This document shows positions 6,424 through 8,618 of a stretch of DNA of 8,618 nt, piece by piece. Each line of letters starts with the position of its first letter. The stretch's first letter is position 1. The notes beneath the pieces are model-generated. The model saw only the letters and a list, made by a program, of their open reading frames with translations. It was not told the origin of the DNA and ran no database searches. The stretch is taken from NCBI GenBank assembly GCA_042096095.1, contig JBELME010000178.1, forward strand, positions 1 through 8,618, read 5' to 3'. Both the position numbers and the translations under genes were made by a program. Source of the stretch: Enterovibrio sp042096095 (GTDB lineage: Bacteria > Pseudomonadota > Gammaproteobacteria > Enterobacterales > Vibrionaceae).

Positions 6424-8364
6424 TTAGAAGCCCCAGTTAACACCCAGTTTGAGATTACGGCCTGGTTCATATGGACCGTAGTAATCTTCGCTCAAGCTTG
6501 CTTGATCGCGGTAAGTTTTATCAAACACGTTCTTCACCGACGCTGTCAACGCGAGGTCTTCACCACTGATTGGCATCCACTGCACGTACAAGTCGTGTAC
6601 ACCGTAACCCGGTTTTTCATCAGAACCGTCAGGCACATCTTTCAGGCGATCTACAAAACGACCAGTCCAGCCAAATTCCAATTCATCCGTTGCGAAGTAG
6701 TTCACTGTAGTGACGAGCGTGTCACCGGTTGCCGTACCAATATTCATAGTACCGTCGTTCAAAGGTTCGCCATTTAATTCTGGCTCTGCTCGGCTGTAAC
6801 TGATGGTCGCCGCAACACTTTCCAACTGATAACCCGCTGAAACAGTAAAGCCTTGGTTGTCTAAAGTGCCGATGTTCTCATAAACACTGCTATCGCGTCC
6901 GATGACATCTTCAATCTTACTGTCAAAAGCTGTTGCTGAAAGGTACCCGTTGTTGAAGTTCCAGTTGATCGTCAGCTCAGTGTTTTTCGCCTTCTCCCCC
7001 TTACGATCGTTGGCGCTATACACGTAATCCAACAGCCACAATTCACTCACTTGAGGGCCACGGAACGCTTCCGCATAACCAAGAATGACGTTCACATCTT
7101 CAGTGATGAAGTAAGTCGCTGCTGCGTTAGGGCTAAATCCGCTGTCAGAAATGTCAGAACCTTCAGTGCGGGAATCACCATCACGCAGATCTTCATCCAA
7201 CGCATAACGGTCGTAACGCGCACCAGCACTAAGCACCAATGACTGTGTAGCTTTATAATCACCTTGGAGATACACACCTGTCTGATCGCCTTTATCAACA
7301 AAGGTCTGATTTCCACCGCTGAACGTTGATTCATCGTTACGGAAATCAATACCGTAGATCAGTGTTAACTTATCGAGCGTAGACGTATTGCGAATATCAC
7401 CACCGATAGATTCAGTATTACCAATATAGGTACCAAATCTAGGGTCATCGAAGCGCTCTAGCTTCAGGTCGGTGTAATAGAATGTCGTGTCTAAATTTAG
7501 CCAATTGCTGTCTGAAGCTAGAAGGTAGTTGAGCGTGGCGGTATCACGATAAGTACTCTGTACGAGAGGGTAGTTGCCTGGATTACCTCTTCTTTCAAAA
7601 TACCCCATGTGAGGACGCGCATAGCGGGTTGCGTCATCTTCTTTACGCTCATAACTAAAGGTAAGTGTCTGAGCATCTGTTAGTTCGCCAACGATCTTTG
7701 CGAAACCGAACTTATTGCGGAACCCTGTGTACTCAGCCGTGTCGCCGTTTCCGTCTTCATAATCATCTTGGTCTGTATAACCCAAAGACGCCAATACAGT
7801 GACTTTATCACTCAGCACGCCATAACCTGTCGCCGATGTTTTAAAGCCATCGGTATTGTCGGAATACGTGGTTTTAACACGGCCGCCAAATTGCTCACCC
7901 GCCTCGAGTAGCGCGCGCGGATCTTTGGTTTTCATTTTGATCGCACCACCGAGGGCGCCTGCACCGTCGGTCGCACGCCCTGCGCCGGCAGAGAGTTCAA
8001 CTTGTTCCAAAAGCTCTGGCTCTATGAACAAGCTACCTTGGTGGTGGAATAGCGAGCCGGCTTGAACAGCACCATCAATGGTGACGTTTAGCATCGTATC
8101 TTCAAGGCCACGCACATACACTTTCTGTGAGTAGTCCGTCCCCCCACCTACCGTGACTTCGGAGCTTGTACGGAAAACATCGTTGAGATCACTCGCTTGG
8201 CTTTTCTCCAACTGACTCGCGTCAATCGTGACGTCTGCAGCTTGGAGTGAATTACCCGTTACAACAACGGTTTCGTCTGTGTTCGCGATGGCGACATGAC
8301 TGAAAAGTGCGGTACATACAGCAATATTGAGCGGGGATATTTTGAAGCTACTTCCTTGGAACAT
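6424..8364 (-). CDS. TonB-dependent outer-membrane receptor, Fur-regulated (substrate unknown)
   Basis: This 646-residue protein (from ATG 8364) is a complete TonB-dependent transporter. A signal peptide spans 1-27 with likely cleavage after AIA. ETVVVTG (31-37) is the TonB box region. The plug covers about 45-150, including VYVRGLEDTMLNVTIDGA (82-99) and a GAGALGG turn (134-140). A 22-strand barrel follows and ends in the terminal aromatic Phe646. Such proteins import siderophores, haem or other metal chelates using TonB-ExbBD energy. The plug has a His-His pair (107-108). The FRGPQVSELW box (434-443) is FRAP-like, but I see no histidine between it and the NPNL-like KNTEL (460-464), as haem receptors of the HutA/ShuA type have. 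The substrate is therefore left open. ATG 8364 has GGAAG 8 nt upstream; ATG 8379 has no ribosome binding site and abuts the Fur box. Confidence 0.93.
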   Translation of the reverse strand: MFQGSSFKISPLNIAVCTALFSHVAIANTDETVVVTGNSLQAADVTIDASQLEKSQASDLNDVFRTSSEVTVGGGTDYSQKVYVRGLEDTMLNVTIDGAVQAGSLFHHQGSLFIEPELLEQVELSAGAGRATDGAGALGGAIKMKTKDPRALLEAGEQFGGRVKTTYSDNTDGFKTSATGYGVLSDKVTVLASLGYTDQDDYEDGNGDTAEYTGFRNKFGFAKIVGELTDAQTLTFSYERKEDDATRYARPHMGYFERRGNPGNYPLVQSTYRDTATLNYLLASDSNWLNLDTTFYYTDLKLERFDDPRFGTYIGNTESIGGDIRNTSTLDKLTLIYGIDFRNDESTFSGGNQTFVDKGDQTGVYLQGDYKATQSLVLSAGARYDRYALDEDLRDGDSRTEGSDISDSGFSPNAAATYFITEDVNVILGYAEAFRGPQVSELWLLDYVYSANDRKGEKAKNTELTINWNFNNGYLSATAFDSKIEDVIGRDSSVYENIGTLDNQGFTVSAGYQLESVAATISYSRAEPELNGEPLNDGTMNIGTATGDTLVTTVNYFATDELEFGWTGRFVDRLKDVPDGSDEKPGYGVHDLYVQWMPISGEDLALTASVKNVFDKTYRDQASLSEDYYGPYEPGRNLKLGVNWGF

Positions 8365-8372
8365 CTTTTTTA

Positions 8373-8377
8373 CTTCC
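8373..8377 (-). promoter_or_regulatory. Ribosome binding site deciding the receptor start
   Basis: GGAAG on the minus strand is 8 nt before ATG 8364. It begins inside the upstream in-frame ATG at 8379, arguing that the shorter protein is the one made. The shorter form also gives a more normal signal peptide. Confidence 0.65.
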
Positions 8378-8380
8378 ATT

Positions 8381-8411
8381 GATAATAACGATAATGATTT
8401 TCATTATTATC
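8381..8411 (-). promoter_or_regulatory. Fur box overlapping the receptor promoter
   Basis: The 19-mer at 8390-8408 matches the Fur consensus GATAATGATAATCATTATC at 16 positions. Its core ATAATGA-ttt-TCATTAT is a perfect palindrome. Further GATAAT-like hexamers at 8381-8386 and 8406-8411 extend it, suggesting more than one Fur dimer can bind. It covers the -10 and predicted start point, so Fe-Fur should block transcription when iron is plentiful. Confidence 0.88.
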
Positions 8412-8434
8412 AAAAAGAAGCACTGTTCTGTAAA
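8406..8434 (-). promoter_or_regulatory. Sigma-70 promoter of the receptor gene
   Basis: On the minus strand TTTACA (8429-8434) and GATAAT (8406-8411) are separated by exactly 17 nt, each matching five of six consensus positions. Transcription should begin near 8399, giving a leader of about 35 nt. The flanking 8435-8500 is very AT-rich and could act as an UP element. Confidence 0.75.
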
Positions 8435-8515
8435 CGCATTTTACAACTGTTACAAATTTATTAAGATTTTGATTTTAAACGCTTTAATTAAAAAAAGTAA
8501 GCTCATCGCCGTTGA

Positions 8516-8618
8516 CTAGGAAAAACAATACCCTACGCCATGCGCTGTTTGTAGACGCTCCGCATCCATTCCTGCCGCCATGAGTTTTTTACGTACTCGA
8601 CTCAAATGCATGTCTAAA
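8516..8618 (-). CDS. OmpR-family response regulator (partial, C-terminal 33 residues)
   Basis: The minus strand has an open frame entering from the right edge and ending at TAG 8516-8518. The last residues contain DMHLSRVRKKL and TAHGVGYCFS. This is the end of a winged-helix output domain: the recognition helix (compare VDVHISRLRKKL) and the C-terminal hairpin (compare RGVGYVF). Receiver domain, start and any partner sensor kinase are outside the window. Which regulator it is cannot be told from 33 residues. The receptor gene lies downstream on the same strand but has its own promoter. No clear terminator hairpin follows, only a T-rich stretch (complement of 8491-8497). Confidence 0.85.
   Translation of the reverse strand, partial: LDMHLSRVRKKLMAAGMDAERLQTAHGVGYCFS

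Noticed and set aside
6424..8364. Naming the receptor as a haem receptor (HutA/HutR type)
   Set aside because: The FRAP-like box is present, but no histidine occurs between it and the NPNL-like box, and no haem utilisation genes are adjacent.
1..8618. Mobile elements, CRISPR, tRNA, phage or defence genes
   Set aside because: I saw no transposase, integrase, spaced direct repeats, tRNA-like sequence or defence-type domain. All long frames are core housekeeping or envelope genes.

Overview
The window reads as ordinary core chromosome of a gammaproteobacterium, most probably a Vibrio or close relative. RdgC, TrhP/YegQ, the YfhL-type ferredoxin and MepA closely follow their E. coli counterparts as I remember them. 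The gene order differs from E. coli, and base composition is moderate (I judge a little under 50% GC). Genus assignment is inference; no database search was possible. I see no mobile element, CRISPR array, tRNA, rRNA or toxin-antitoxin pair, and no sign of a wholly new system.

Layout from left to right. (1) A partial sbcD (minus strand, C-terminus off the left edge) is divergent from rdgC (plus), a DNA-repair/recombination pair. (2) rdgC converges on an M23 (LysM + LytM) cell-wall endopeptidase gene (minus), with a shared bidirectional terminator between them. (3) A 292-bp divergent intergenic region follows. It contains a perfect 10-3-10 inverted repeat, a second 8-3-8 repeat and a CRP-like site. 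(4) trhP (yegQ) and a yfhL-type 2[4Fe-4S] ferredoxin gene (plus) lie 3 nt apart and end at a GAAA-loop terminator. (5) mepA (minus) is a second murein endopeptidase. (6) A TonB-dependent outer-membrane receptor gene (minus) follows, with a strong terminator downstream and a Fur box overlapping its -10 upstream. (7) At the right edge is the last 33 codons of an OmpR-type response regulator gene (minus).

How the genes relate. SbcD and RdgC both act on DNA ends and recombination intermediates. TrhP and YfhL are both needed for one route of U34 hydroxylation in tRNA, so their pairing is a real functional operon. The M23 enzyme and MepA both cut peptidoglycan cross-links by unrelated zinc folds. 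The receptor is very probably iron-regulated and imports a metal chelate. The points most worth checking are the inverted repeats in the M23/trhP intergenic region, the corrected starts of the receptor and the M23 gene, and the overlapping hairpins downstream of the receptor gene.
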